Shown piece after piece: positions 1 to 7,129 of a stretch of DNA of 12,858 nt. Source of the DNA: Dehalococcoidia bacterium (GTDB lineage: Bacteria; Chloroflexota; Dehalococcoidia; Plut-88900); assembly GCA_012270635.1 (NCBI GenBank), contig JAAXHX010000017.1, forward strand, positions 1 through 12,858. Reading direction: 5' to 3'. The notes under the pieces are model-generated. The model had not been told where the DNA came from, made no database searches, and saw nothing but the letters and a program-made list of their open reading frames with translations. Position numbers and translations under genes: made by a program. Position 1 is the first letter of the stretch, and the number at the start of each line of letters is the position of its first letter.

Positions 1-473
1 TGGAAGGGCTGTAGGCCAATGGTGGGGTCCACGCATTCCTTGAGTATCTTCTCAGGGGTCGCGGCGGCTACTTCCTCGATCTCCATACCTCCGGCCTCGC
101 TGGCCATGATTACGGGCATCCCCGCCGACCCGTCGATGACGATTCCGACGTACAGTTCCTTGCCCTCCGGAGCGGCCTTTTCGATGAGCACCTTCCCGAT
201 GGGGACGCCGTCGGCGGTGGTCTGATGGGTAACCAACCGGGTCCCCAGCAGCGATTTGGCGGAGGCGGCAGCCTCTTCCGGCGTATCGGCGACTTTAATC
301 CCGCCGGCCTTGCCCCGGCCCCCGGCGTGGACCTGAGCCTTGACCACGACCCGCCCCCCCAGATCTCGGGTGATCTCCGCTGCTTCCTCCGGGGTCTCGG
401 CGGCCCGCCCCTCGGGGACAGGGATTTTGTATTGGGCCAGCAGCCCCTTGGCTTGATATTCGTGGATCTTCAT
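1..473 (-). CDS. sucC: Succinyl-CoA synthetase (ADP-forming) beta subunit, 5' part, runs off the window
   Basis: This is the N-terminal part (157 codons) of the ATP-grasp beta subunit of succinate-CoA ligase, which couples succinyl-CoA cleavage to ATP or GTP synthesis in the TCA cycle as a complex with SucD. The protein opens MKIHEYQAKG and carries the family's AQVHAGGRGKAGG nucleotide-binding stretch at about residues 46-58. It then has the GTRLVTHQT segment and ELYVGIVIDG (about 106-115), all in the order expected for SucC. The ATG at 473 is supported by a strong Shine-Dalgarno sequence, AAAGGAG, 5 nt upstream. The rest of the gene, and presumably sucD, lies to the left of base 1. The gene has its own promoter (see 500-528), so it need not depend on the MFS gene 83 bp upstream. 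Malate-CoA ligase (MtkA) is a close relative and cannot be fully excluded from the N-terminus alone. Confidence 0.93.
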   Translation of the reverse strand, partial: MKIHEYQAKGLLAQYKIPVPEGRAAETPEEAAEITRDLGGRVVVKAQVHAGGRGKAGGIKVADTPEEAAASAKSLLGTRLVTHQTTADGVPIGKVLIEKAAPEGKELYVGIVIDGSAGMPVIMASEAGGMEIEEVAAATPEKILKECVDPTIGLQPF

Positions 474-499
474 TTCCGCTCCTTTGACAAGCGGCGATT

Positions 500-528
500 A
501 TGATAGCCGACAGGCTATGGCCTGTCCA
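500..528 (-). promoter_or_regulatory. Sigma-70-type promoter of sucC
   Basis: On the minus strand a -35 box TGGACA (528-523, 5/6 to consensus) is followed by a 17-nt spacer and a -10 box TATCAT (505-500, 5/6). The predicted start is near 493, giving a leader of about 20 nt that contains the AAAGGAG ribosome site of sucC. The spacer holds a perfect palindrome that also overlaps the -35 box (509-526). Confidence 0.6.
509..526. repeat. Perfect inverted repeat inside the sucC promoter
   Basis: GACAGGC (509-515), TATG, GCCTGTC (520-526) form 7-bp perfect arms around a 4-nt centre. The repeat lies between the -35 and -10 boxes and overlaps the end of the -35 box. No T-tract follows on the minus strand, so it does not look like an intrinsic terminator for the upstream MFS gene. 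An operator is the simplest reading, but no regulator can be named. Confidence 0.55.
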
Positions 529-556
529 TAAAATCGGGAACGGTCAAGCCCTTACG

Positions 557-1819
557 CTATCCCTTTCCCAAGGACGGAGCGGGGGTGGAGAGAAGGGGCC
601 TATCTCGAATTGCGAGCACGGATAAGACCCCGACCACCGACAATGCCAGGGCCAATACCCACGTGCTGTGGTAGTCGCCGAAAATATCGAACATCAACCC
701 GCCAGTGTACGCCCCCAGCCCCCCTGCCATCTGGTGGACCATGTTCGCCGTTCCCGTGAGCGCCCCCAAGTTCCCCGCACCGAAGGCCCGTGTCAGGTAT
801 ATCGGGGCGAGGGGGGCGGTCATCAGGAAGGTGAACCCGTAAAGGAGGCCGAAGCCAATTACGGCGGGTGGAGAGTTGGAGGTCACCACCAGGGAGAAGG
901 TGACGATCCTGATGAGAAAGCAGAGTCCGGCGGGCTTGCCTGGCCCGAAGGCGTCGGAGAGATACCCTGATACTAGGACCCCCAACATCCCCATCACGCC
1001 CATTATCGCCAGCAGGTTGCCGGCCAGCACGGGGCTGATTGCCTGGTCGGTGGCATAGGCAACTATATGCGTGCTGACCAGGAAGTCCTGGAAGCCGCAG
1101 ATGAAGAACATAACGACCATCGTGAGGAATTTTCGGGAGGTCACGACCTTTCTGTACGAGATGCCGGTTTCCGGGAGCCTGCGCTCGACGGTCTGCTCTT
1201 CTCGATCCTCGGGCGCCGCATCTGCTTTGTCCAGGGTGGGCCGAGAGCGGAGGAAGGCCATGACCATGGGCACGCTCAGGACGGGAATCATCAGACCGAT
1301 GATCATGTAGGAGGGGCGCCACCCCCAGTCCAGCAGGAAAGACGAGACTATGGAGATGATTACGAGCTGACCGATGGCGCCGCCGGCAATCGCCGTGCTG
1401 TTGGCCTTCCCCGGGGTGTTGGGGAACCAGCGGCTCACCAGGACGATCATAACCCCCAGGTTCGAGCCCCCGCTCCCGACCGCGAAGACCACGCCGTAGA
1501 GCAAGAAGAGTTGCCACGGCGCTTCCACGAATCCGGTGAATCCCGCCCCCGCAGCCATAACCAGGACAAAGGCCACGATTACCAGCCGAAAGCCGTACCT
1601 GTCGGCGAGGCGGCCCGCCACGGGCATGGCGAAGGCGGAGACCACCATGTAAGTGGTCTGCACCAGGGAGAGGGGCCCCCGGCTCCAGCCCAGGTCCGCT
1701 TCCATGGGTTTCAGCATCACGCCGAAGGCCATGCGGGACCCGCTGTTGAAGAATATGACCACGAAGGCGGTGGCCAACACCAACCAGCTGAGGTCTAACT
1801 TTCGGGCCCGGTTCAACAT
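557..1819 (-). CDS. Major facilitator superfamily transporter, about 12 membrane segments
   Basis: This is a 420-residue inner-membrane secondary carrier. Hydrophobic segments run the whole length, starting at about residues 11-24. The MFS motif A loop between helices 2 and 3 is clear (GRLADRYGFR, about 69-78), and a degenerate second copy, GYLSDAFG, follows the central cytoplasmic loop. That central loop is charged (DKADAAPEDREEQTVERR), as is usual between the two six-helix halves. The style resembles monocarboxylate or oxalate/formate-antiporter-type carriers, but the substrate cannot be read from sequence. The ATG at 1819 is preferred because the in-frame upstream extension to 1912 would overlap the preceding gene and is not membrane-like. 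The ribosome site is weak. It starts 32 bp after the stop of the oxidoreductase and is probably co-transcribed with it, which suggests uptake or export of that enzyme's substrate or product. Confidence 0.88.
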   Translation of the reverse strand: MLNRARKLDLSWLVLATAFVVIFFNSGSRMAFGVMLKPMEADLGWSRGPLSLVQTTYMVVSAFAMPVAGRLADRYGFRLVIVAFVLVMAAGAGFTGFVEAPWQLFLLYGVVFAVGSGGSNLGVMIVLVSRWFPNTPGKANSTAIAGGAIGQLVIISIVSSFLLDWGWRPSYMIIGLMIPVLSVPMVMAFLRSRPTLDKADAAPEDREEQTVERRLPETGISYRKVVTSRKFLTMVVMFFICGFQDFLVSTHIVAYATDQAISPVLAGNLLAIMGVMGMLGVLVSGYLSDAFGPGKPAGLCFLIRIVTFSLVVTSNSPPAVIGFGLLYGFTFLMTAPLAPIYLTRAFGAGNLGALTGTANMVHQMAGGLGAYTGGLMFDIFGDYHSTWVLALALSVVGVLSVLAIRDRPLLSTPAPSLGKG

Positions 1820-1851
1820 GTTCTTAGGCCATCGAGGGGAGGTGGACGCCT

Positions 1852-2985
1852 TTAGGTCGAGCGCTCCAGGAAGCGCCGATACGCCTGCAGCAGCTCCCGG
1901 GCCCGAGACCATGACTCCGAGGGATGAATGCCGGGGCAGTTGTAGCCCAGGAGGTCTTTCAGGCGGCCTTGCGTCTCATCGGTGTAAACGGCGGTCCCAT
2001 CATCCTGAATTTCAGAGATGCCGAAGACGGGCAAAGCGGCACGCCCGATGTCCTCGGCCTCCTCACGGGACAGCTCCGAAGGAAGGGCAAGCTCCGCTCC
2101 GTTGGCCCCCAGCCTCACGGGGTAATCGCCCGGCAGCCCCGAGGGTGAATTCACGGGCATTAGTTCCCGGGTGTCGTTGGCGACGGCCAGGGCGTTCTTT
2201 ACCGCCGAGGCGGCAGGCGTGGAAAAGATCGGCGCCTGTCCCTTCCCCTGGAAGAAGCGGGAGCGGATTGCGTCTTCTATCAAGGCCTTCGGGTCGTATT
2301 TGGAAGTCACGTCTATCCCGTCGACGGTGAGATTCAGGAAGAAGGGCATTTTGGTCGGGCCAGCGTGTAGCATGGCGCTGCCGCCACTCACCAGGAACAC
2401 CTGCACGTTACCGGTGGGGCGCCGGTGGTCCACGGCGACGACACGGCGTATCTCGTAGGCGAGGTGTTCACAGTTCCCCGCCCCGCACACCGCCCCGAGT
2501 CCCGCGCCCCAGAGCATCGGGTTCACCCCGTCGGCGAAGGATACGTTGACTACGGGAACATCGAGTTCGGCCCGCTCCCGGGCCTTCATTACGTTGTAGG
2601 CCGGGGCCAGGTGCCAGGGCAGTTGCGCCCCGATGCCCAATGCCGCCCGCGCCCGTTCACCGGCCTCACCTGGCACCCGGGCCAGCCGTTCGGTGACGGA
2701 CCTGGGAGAAAGGAGAGAGGAGATGTTGATGACAACGTCCGCTCTCACTTCGGAGAGAACGTCCGCAGTCTGAGAGACGTTGGATAGGTCAACCTGGTAA
2801 AACGCGAAGGACTTCTCCTGACCGTTCATGGATGCGCCGATGGCGGCGAGGTTGGTGCGGTATCGCCCCCAGTCGGAGCGGATGTCTGCAACGGCAATGG
2901 CGTCGACACCCGGCTTCCGGGCCAGGAATTCCAGGGCCCAGGCCCCCACGTCCCCGAGTCCTATTATCAGCGCTGTAACGCCCAA
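1852..2985 (-). CDS. Saccharopine dehydrogenase-like NAD(P)-binding oxidoreductase, substrate unknown
   Basis: This is a soluble protein of about 377 residues with an N-terminal Rossmann fold. The strand VTALIIGLGDVGAWALEFL shows the dinucleotide-binding GxGxxG motif (about 9-14), followed by VADIRS at the end of the second strand. The long middle domain (SFADGVNPMLWGAG and SGGSAMLHAG regions) fits the substrate/dimerisation domain of saccharopine dehydrogenase-like or homospermidine synthase-like enzymes. I do not recognise a specific member. The open frame extends to 3051, but that part is translation of tRNA-Ser. The best start is TTG at 2985, preceded by GGGAAGG with a 6-nt spacer and lying wholly downstream of the tRNA. 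The gene sits 38 bp after the tRNA and just before an MFS carrier, suggesting a small catabolic or biosynthetic unit possibly driven from the serS/tRNA transcript. The family is fairly sure; the reaction is unknown. Confidence 0.75.
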   Translation of the reverse strand: MGVTALIIGLGDVGAWALEFLARKPGVDAIAVADIRSDWGRYRTNLAAIGASMNGQEKSFAFYQVDLSNVSQTADVLSEVRADVVINISSLLSPRSVTERLARVPGEAGERARAALGIGAQLPWHLAPAYNVMKARERAELDVPVVNVSFADGVNPMLWGAGLGAVCGAGNCEHLAYEIRRVVAVDHRRPTGNVQVFLVSGGSAMLHAGPTKMPFFLNLTVDGIDVTSKYDPKALIEDAIRSRFFQGKGQAPIFSTPAASAVKNALAVANDTRELMPVNSPSGLPGDYPVRLGANGAELALPSELSREEAEDIGRAALPVFGISEIQDDGTAVYTDETQGRLKDLLGYNCPGIHPSESWSRARELLQAYRRFLERST

Positions 2986-3023
2986 GGCGTACCTTCCCAA
3001 TCGATGCTGCTGCGATGCAGGGA

Positions 3024-3113
3024 TGGCGGAGGGAGTGGGATTCGAACCCACGGTACGCTGACGCGCACTCCGGTTTTCAAGACCGGCGCCTTAAGCCACT
3101 CGGCCATCCCTCC
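3024..3113 (-). tRNA. tRNA-Ser, anticodon UGA
   Basis: This is a 90-nt class II tRNA. The acceptor arms GGAGGGA and TCCCTCC pair perfectly, with a G discriminator and an encoded CCA (3026-3024). The anticodon arm is CCGGT-CTTGAAA-ACCGG with anticodon TGA, reading UCA and probably other UCN serine codons. The long variable arm (TGCGC-GTCA-GCGTA, one G-U pair) is the hallmark of serine tRNAs. The T arm is GTGGG-TTCGAAT-CCCAC. It lies 55 bp after serS on the same strand and 38 bp before the likely start of the oxidoreductase gene. Confidence 0.97.
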
Positions 3114-3168
3114 GGGAACGGGACGGGCTATATGATACGCCTTTTGGGGTGGGGGTGGGGTGAGCCTG

Positions 3169-4437
3169 CTATGGAGCTTCTATCAGGTCGAAGCCGGTGT
3201 ACGGCTGCAACGCCTCTGGGATGCGCACCGAACCATCGGCCTGCTGGTAAGTTTCCAGAACGGCTATCAACACCCGCGGCAGCCCCAACCCCGAGCCGTT
3301 GAGGGTGTGAACGTACCGGGGCCTCGCTCCTTCCGCGGGTCTGTAGCGGATGTTGGCCCTGCGGGCCTGGAAGTCCAGGCAGTTGCTGCAGGAACTCACC
3401 TCCAGCCATTCTTCGCAGCCGGGGGCCCAGACCTCCAGATCGTAGGACTTGGCGGAGTGGAACCCGAGATCGCCGGTGCAGAGCTGCAGCACCCGGTAGG
3501 AGAGGCCCAAGGTATCGGCGACCCGCTCGGCGTCGGCAAGCATGGACTGGAGGGCCCGTTCGGAGTCCTCCGGCACGACGAACTTGTACATCTCCACCTT
3601 GTCGAACTGGTGGCCCCGCTTGATTCCCCGGGTGTCCTTGCCCGCCGACATCTTCTCCCGGCGGAAACATGGCGTGTAAGCGACGTAGTTCAGGGGAAGA
3701 TCGGCGGCGTCGAGGATTTCGTCCCTGTGCAAGTTGGTGAGGGGCACCTCGGCGGTGGGCACGAGCCACAGGTCGTCCTCTTCGTCGTGGTAGACGTTGT
3801 CGGCGAACTTGGGCAGCTGCGCGCTCCCGACCAGTGCCTCGCGCTTGACTACGAAGGGCGGATATACCTCCGTGTAGCCGTTTTGGGACTGGTGGAAATC
3901 GACCATCCAGGAGATGAGCGCCCTCTGGAGCCGGGCCCCGCGGCCCTTGAGGACGTAGAACCGGGAGCCCGATATCTTTACGCCTCTCTCGAAGTCCAGT
4001 ATGCCCAGGTTTTCGCCGATCTCCCAGTGGGGTCGGGGCTGGAAGTCGAAGGCCGGCGGCGCACCGGCGGTCTTTACCAGGACGTTTCCCGTCTCGTCGA
4101 CGCCTGGGGGAACATCCGGCAGGGGAATGTTGGGCATCTGGAGCATCAACTGGTCCAGCTCTTCGTCCAACTCCTTCAGGTCGGCTTCCAGGGTCTTTAT
4201 CTCCGCCCCTACCTGGCGCATCTCCGTAATCACCTCCGGGGGCTTTTCCTTCATCTTGGAAAGCTCTTTGCTGACCTGGTTGCGGCGCGCCCGTAGGGTT
4301 TCGGAAGAGGTGAGAATAGCTCGCCGCTTTGCATCCAGCTCGATGGCCCGGTTGAGGGGAGCGTGGTCTTCATCCCGACGGTCAAAGGCGTCGCGAACGA
4401 TTTCCGGGTGGTCGCGTATCAGGTTGATGGACAGCAT
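3169..4437 (-). CDS. serS: Seryl-tRNA synthetase
   Basis: This is a class II aminoacyl-tRNA synthetase that charges tRNA-Ser (and tRNA-Sec where present) in the cytoplasm. At 422 residues it is the usual bacterial length. The N-terminal 1-105 region is the charged antiparallel coiled coil that grips the long variable arm of tRNA-Ser. The catalytic core follows, with the serine-binding TAEVPL (228-233), motif 2 (FRREKMSAGKDTRG, 258-271) and motif 3 (LNGSGLGLPRVLIAVLE, 379-395). The start MLSINLIRDHPE matches the family N-terminus, although the ribosome site is weak. It lies 76 bp after lysS. A TATACT hexamer (4476-4471) in that gap could be a -10 element, but no good -35 accompanies it. The cognate tRNA-Ser(UGA) follows 55 bp downstream. 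Confidence 0.97.
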   Translation of the reverse strand: MLSINLIRDHPEIVRDAFDRRDEDHAPLNRAIELDAKRRAILTSSETLRARRNQVSKELSKMKEKPPEVITEMRQVGAEIKTLEADLKELDEELDQLMLQMPNIPLPDVPPGVDETGNVLVKTAGAPPAFDFQPRPHWEIGENLGILDFERGVKISGSRFYVLKGRGARLQRALISWMVDFHQSQNGYTEVYPPFVVKREALVGSAQLPKFADNVYHDEEDDLWLVPTAEVPLTNLHRDEILDAADLPLNYVAYTPCFRREKMSAGKDTRGIKRGHQFDKVEMYKFVVPEDSERALQSMLADAERVADTLGLSYRVLQLCTGDLGFHSAKSYDLEVWAPGCEEWLEVSSCSNCLDFQARRANIRYRPAEGARPRYVHTLNGSGLGLPRVLIAVLETYQQADGSVRIPEALQPYTGFDLIEAP

Positions 4438-4513
4438 GGGTGGGACTCTCGGCTCTGCATGTTCCGAGATAGTATAAGACAGTGGGGAGAAGGGTGGAGT
4501 TGATGGGGCGTCA

Positions 4514-6013
4514 TTACGGAGTGGGACGGTCTACGGAGCGCAGCTGGGGGAACAGGATGACCTCCCGGATAGACTGCTGGTCGGTGAGCAGCATGACCAG
4601 CCGGTCTATGCCCATGCCCAATCCTCCGGTGGGGGGCATCCCGTGCTCCATGGCGAGAAGGAAGTCCTCGTCCAGGCGGTCGACCTCCTCGTCACCGTAT
4701 TCCAACCTGAACTGCTCTTGCTCGGCGAAGCGCTGGCGCTGCTCTATGGGGTCGTTGAGCTCGGTGAAAGCGTTGGCGATCTCCATGCCCGCAGCGAACC
4801 CCTCAAATCTCTCTACGAAGCGGGGGTCGTCGGGCTTCCGCTTTGACAGCGGGGACATCTCCACGGGGTGGTCGATGACGAAGGTGGGTTGGATGATGTA
4901 TGGCTCGACGAAAGTGGAGAGCAGCTTGTCGTAAAGCTGGGCGGGGCTTAGACCCTCGACCCGCTGGCCGACGGCCTCGGCGTCGGACCGCAGGGCCTCC
5001 GGGTCGGCGTATTTGGGGTCGGCGATGTCCAGACCGCTGCGGCCCAATATCGCATCTCGCACCGACACCCGAGGCCAGGGTGGGTTGAAGTCCAACGTGT
5101 GACCGGCGTATCGCACGGCCCGGGTCCCGAGAGCCTCCTGGGTGATGTAGGCCATCATATCCTCGACCATGCGCATCACGTCGTTATAGTCGGCGTAAGC
5201 TTCATAGCTCTCCATGGTCGTGAACTCTGGGTTATGCCTGGTGTCGATCCCCTCGTTGCGGAAGATGCGCCCGATTTCGTAGACCTTGTCTATTCCCCCG
5301 ACTATGAGGCGCTTCAAGTAAAGCTCCGTGGCAATGCGGAGGTAGAGGGTGCGGTCCAGGGCGTTGTGCTCGGTGGCGAAGGGCCGGGCCATCGCGCCTG
5401 CGGCCACGGGGAGCAGGATGGGGGTCTCGACCTCGGCGAAGCCGCGGTCGTCCATGAAGCGGCGCATGGCCGTGACGAACCTGCGTCGCACGTCGAAGAT
5501 ACGGCGGGCCTCATCATTCGATATCAGGTCGAGGTAGCGGTGCCGGTGCCGCTTCTCGACGTCGGTGAGCCCGTGCCACTTTTCGGGCAGGGGGCGGAGG
5601 GACTTGGTCAGTAGTGTCAGAGATTGGGCCCGCACGGAGATCTCGCCGGTGCGGGTGCGGAACATGGGGCCCTCGGCGGCGACGCTGTCCCCCGTGTCCA
5701 GCTCAGACGCCACGATCTGAGCCTGGGGGGGCAGGTCCGCGGGTCGAATGAAGAGCTGTACCGACCCCGTTCCATCCCGGATGTCGGCGAAAGTCACCCG
5801 GCCCATGCCCCGGAGAGCCATGAGCCGCCCGGCCACGGCAACAGAGCGGCGGGGAGTGCGACCCGATTCCTCAACCGACCGGAAATAAGCCAGGGCATCT
5901 GCGATGGTGTGGGTGCGGTTGAGTCGGGCGGGATAGGGGTCTATTCCGCGGGCGCGCAGGCGCTCAACCTTGGAGACTCGCTGCTGAAAAAGGTCTTCGC
6001 CTCTATCGGCCAT
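4514..6013 (-). CDS. lysS: Lysyl-tRNA synthetase, class II
   Basis: This enzyme charges tRNA-Lys. Its 499 residues are a typical LysS length. The N-terminal helix (VERLRARGIDPYPAR) leads into the OB-fold anticodon-binding domain (VAVAGRLMALRGMGRVTFADIRDG region, about 58-135). The class II core has ARPFATEHNALD (209-220), LYLKRLIVGG (231-240), motif 2 (FRNEGIDTRHNPEFTTME, 251-268) and motif 3 (GGLGMGIDRLVMLL, 463-476). The start at 6013 (MADRGEDLFQQRV) gives the usual N-terminus. It lies 38 bp after greA, a common bacterial pairing. Oddly, the bases just before the ATG are pyrimidine-rich (CCCCTCCTC) and contain no Shine-Dalgarno sequence, so initiation must be SD-independent or the transcript is processed. 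Confidence 0.97.
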   Translation of the reverse strand: MADRGEDLFQQRVSKVERLRARGIDPYPARLNRTHTIADALAYFRSVEESGRTPRRSVAVAGRLMALRGMGRVTFADIRDGTGSVQLFIRPADLPPQAQIVASELDTGDSVAAEGPMFRTRTGEISVRAQSLTLLTKSLRPLPEKWHGLTDVEKRHRHRYLDLISNDEARRIFDVRRRFVTAMRRFMDDRGFAEVETPILLPVAAGAMARPFATEHNALDRTLYLRIATELYLKRLIVGGIDKVYEIGRIFRNEGIDTRHNPEFTTMESYEAYADYNDVMRMVEDMMAYITQEALGTRAVRYAGHTLDFNPPWPRVSVRDAILGRSGLDIADPKYADPEALRSDAEAVGQRVEGLSPAQLYDKLLSTFVEPYIIQPTFVIDHPVEMSPLSKRKPDDPRFVERFEGFAAGMEIANAFTELNDPIEQRQRFAEQEQFRLEYGDEEVDRLDEDFLLAMEHGMPPTGGLGMGIDRLVMLLTDQQSIREVILFPQLRSVDRPTP

Positions 6014-6051
6014 GAGGAGGGGATTGGAGGTCGGGCCGGGGGGCCCTGTGA

Positions 6052-6522
6052 CTAATCAATGCTCTTGATGGTCAGCTTCAGGACTCCGGCGGGGGCTTTC
6101 ACCTGGACGTCGTCGCCAACTTTGTTGCCCAGGAGGGCCTGGCCGACGGGGCTTTCGTTGGAGATTCTCCCGGCCTTGGGGTCCGCTTCGTCGCTGCCCA
6201 CTATCAGGTATTCCATGGTCCGGCCCAACTCGTTCTGGACCGTGACCCGGGCCCCTACGTCGACGATGCCGGAATTGAGGTGTTCGTCCGGGATCACGGT
6301 CGCATTGTGGAGCATGTTGTCCAGGGTGATTATCCGCCCTTCGATGAATGCTTGCTCGTTCTTGGCGTCGTCGAACTCCGCGTTGTCCTCCGTCCCACCG
6401 AAGTCCTTGGCGTGGAGGATGCGGTCGGCTATCTCGTGGCGCTTCTCGGTGCGGAGGTGGTGGAGCTCCTGCTTGAGCTCCTCGAAACGCCTGTGGGTTA
6501 GGTATGTCTTCTTGAGGGTCAT
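6052..6522 (-). CDS. greA: Transcription elongation factor GreA, with a variant catalytic tip
   Basis: GreA inserts its coiled coil into the RNA polymerase secondary channel and stimulates cleavage of backtracked RNA. The 156-residue protein has the N-terminal coiled coil (about 1-78) and the FKBP-like C-terminal domain ending in SPVGQALLGNKVGDDVQVKAPAG, as in the family. The tip reads GGTEDNAEFDDAKNEQAF (42-59), where canonical GreA has GDLxENAEY. The residue matching E. coli D41 is therefore Gly43, and that matching E44 is Asp46, with Glu45 next to it. Whether cleavage activity is retained is unclear. The ATG at 6522 gives the family-like start MTLKKTYLTHRRFEELK, and no ribosome site is visible upstream. 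It lies 62 bp after the Nudix gene, separated from it by a probable terminator, and just before lysS. Confidence 0.93.
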   Translation of the reverse strand: MTLKKTYLTHRRFEELKQELHHLRTEKRHEIADRILHAKDFGGTEDNAEFDDAKNEQAFIEGRIITLDNMLHNATVIPDEHLNSGIVDVGARVTVQNELGRTMEYLIVGSDEADPKAGRISNESPVGQALLGNKVGDDVQVKAPAGVLKLTIKSID

Positions 6523-6539
6523 GGCGTGGGGCGTCGGGG

Positions 6540-6575
6540 AAAATAAAAAGACCCCTGGGACGAAGAGTGGAGTCT
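6540..6575 (-). terminator. Probable intrinsic terminator between the Nudix gene and greA
   Basis: On the minus strand AGACTCC (6575-6569), a 13-nt loop and GGGGTCT (6555-6549) form a 7-bp stem with one G-U pair. The stem runs directly into TTTTTATTTT (6549-6540). The loop is long and the stem short, so termination may be partial and allow read-through into greA. The T/A tract is also the most AT-rich spot upstream of greA. Confidence 0.5.
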
Positions 6576-6584
6576 ATGAGCATT

Positions 6585-7118
6585 TTAGTTTGTGGTCAGC
6601 GATTTGTAAAGGAGGATGGCCGCCGCCGATTTCGCATCGCCGATTTGGCTGGAGCGTACCAGTTCAATGGCCTTCGCAAGGGTCACGGGGACCAGGGAGA
6701 TGTCCTCGTCCGCATCGGGTTCCAGGGGGTCGTAGGAGAGGCCCGTGGCCAGGAACAGGTGATTTAGCTCTGTGCAGAAGCCGGGAGAGCTGTAGACGGA
6801 GGCAAGCAGTCTGAAGCTTTCGGCCCGGCGCCCGGTCTCCTCCCGGAGCTCGCGCTGGGCCGCCGCTTCCAGGTCTTCGCCGGGTTCAATGCCTCCTGCC
6901 GGTGTCTCCAGCAGCTCCCTGCCGGCCGCGGCCCGGTATTGCTTGACCAGCAGTAAGTTTCCATCGTCGTCAATGGGTAGGATGTGCACTACGTCAGCGT
7001 GCTCCACGATTTCCATCTTAGCCTCCCGGCCATTGGGGAGCCGGAAGGCGTCGATTCGCAGGCTGACGACCTTGCCGTCGTAGATGCGGGTTGTCTTTGT
7101 ATCGGGTTTATCGGTCAT
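6585..7118 (-). CDS. Nudix hydrolase, ADP-ribose pyrophosphatase type
   Basis: This probably hydrolyses ADP-ribose to AMP and ribose-5-phosphate, clearing free ADP-ribose from NAD turnover. The 177-residue protein has a complete Nudix box at 75-97: G75, E81, R89-E90, E93-E94 and G96 match GX5EX7REUXEEXGU, with Arg97 at the usual hydrophobic end. The preceding ETPAGG and the YSSPGFCTE segment about 15 residues after the box are typical of the NudF/ADPRase branch. The N-terminal strands (RIYDGKVVSLRIDAFRLPNG) also match that branch. It starts 11 bp after the NAD kinase stop and is very likely co-transcribed with it, pairing NADP synthesis with NAD breakdown-product removal. No clear ribosome site precedes the ATG at 7118. 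The exact substrate is inferred from family resemblance. Confidence 0.9.
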   Translation of the reverse strand: MTDKPDTKTTRIYDGKVVSLRIDAFRLPNGREAKMEIVEHADVVHILPIDDDGNLLLVKQYRAAAGRELLETPAGGIEPGEDLEAAAQRELREETGRRAESFRLLASVYSSPGFCTELNHLFLATGLSYDPLEPDADEDISLVPVTLAKAIELVRSSQIGDAKSAAAILLYKSLTTN

Positions 7119-7129
7119 CGGGGGTGGGC

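Noticed and set aside
600..1517. 305-codon frame on the same strand inside the MFS gene
   Set aside because: Arg/Gly/Pro-rich out-of-frame reading of the transporter gene. The MFS frame has motif A and membrane helices.
2986..3051. N-terminal extension of the oxidoreductase (MGSNPTPSA...) to the ATG at 3051
   Set aside because: It is translation of the 3' half of tRNA-Ser (T arm and acceptor), a common false start. The TTG at 2985 has a good ribosome site and lies outside the tRNA.
3132..3137. TATCAT as a -10 box of a tRNA-Ser promoter
   Set aside because: The hexamer is good and correctly placed, but the expected -35 region is a C-run (CCCCAC) with no match, so an independent promoter is not supported well enough to list.
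3160..4296. 378-codon plus-strand open frame opposite serS
   Set aside because: It is a GC-rich shadow frame of the seryl-tRNA synthetase gene with no recognisable domain.
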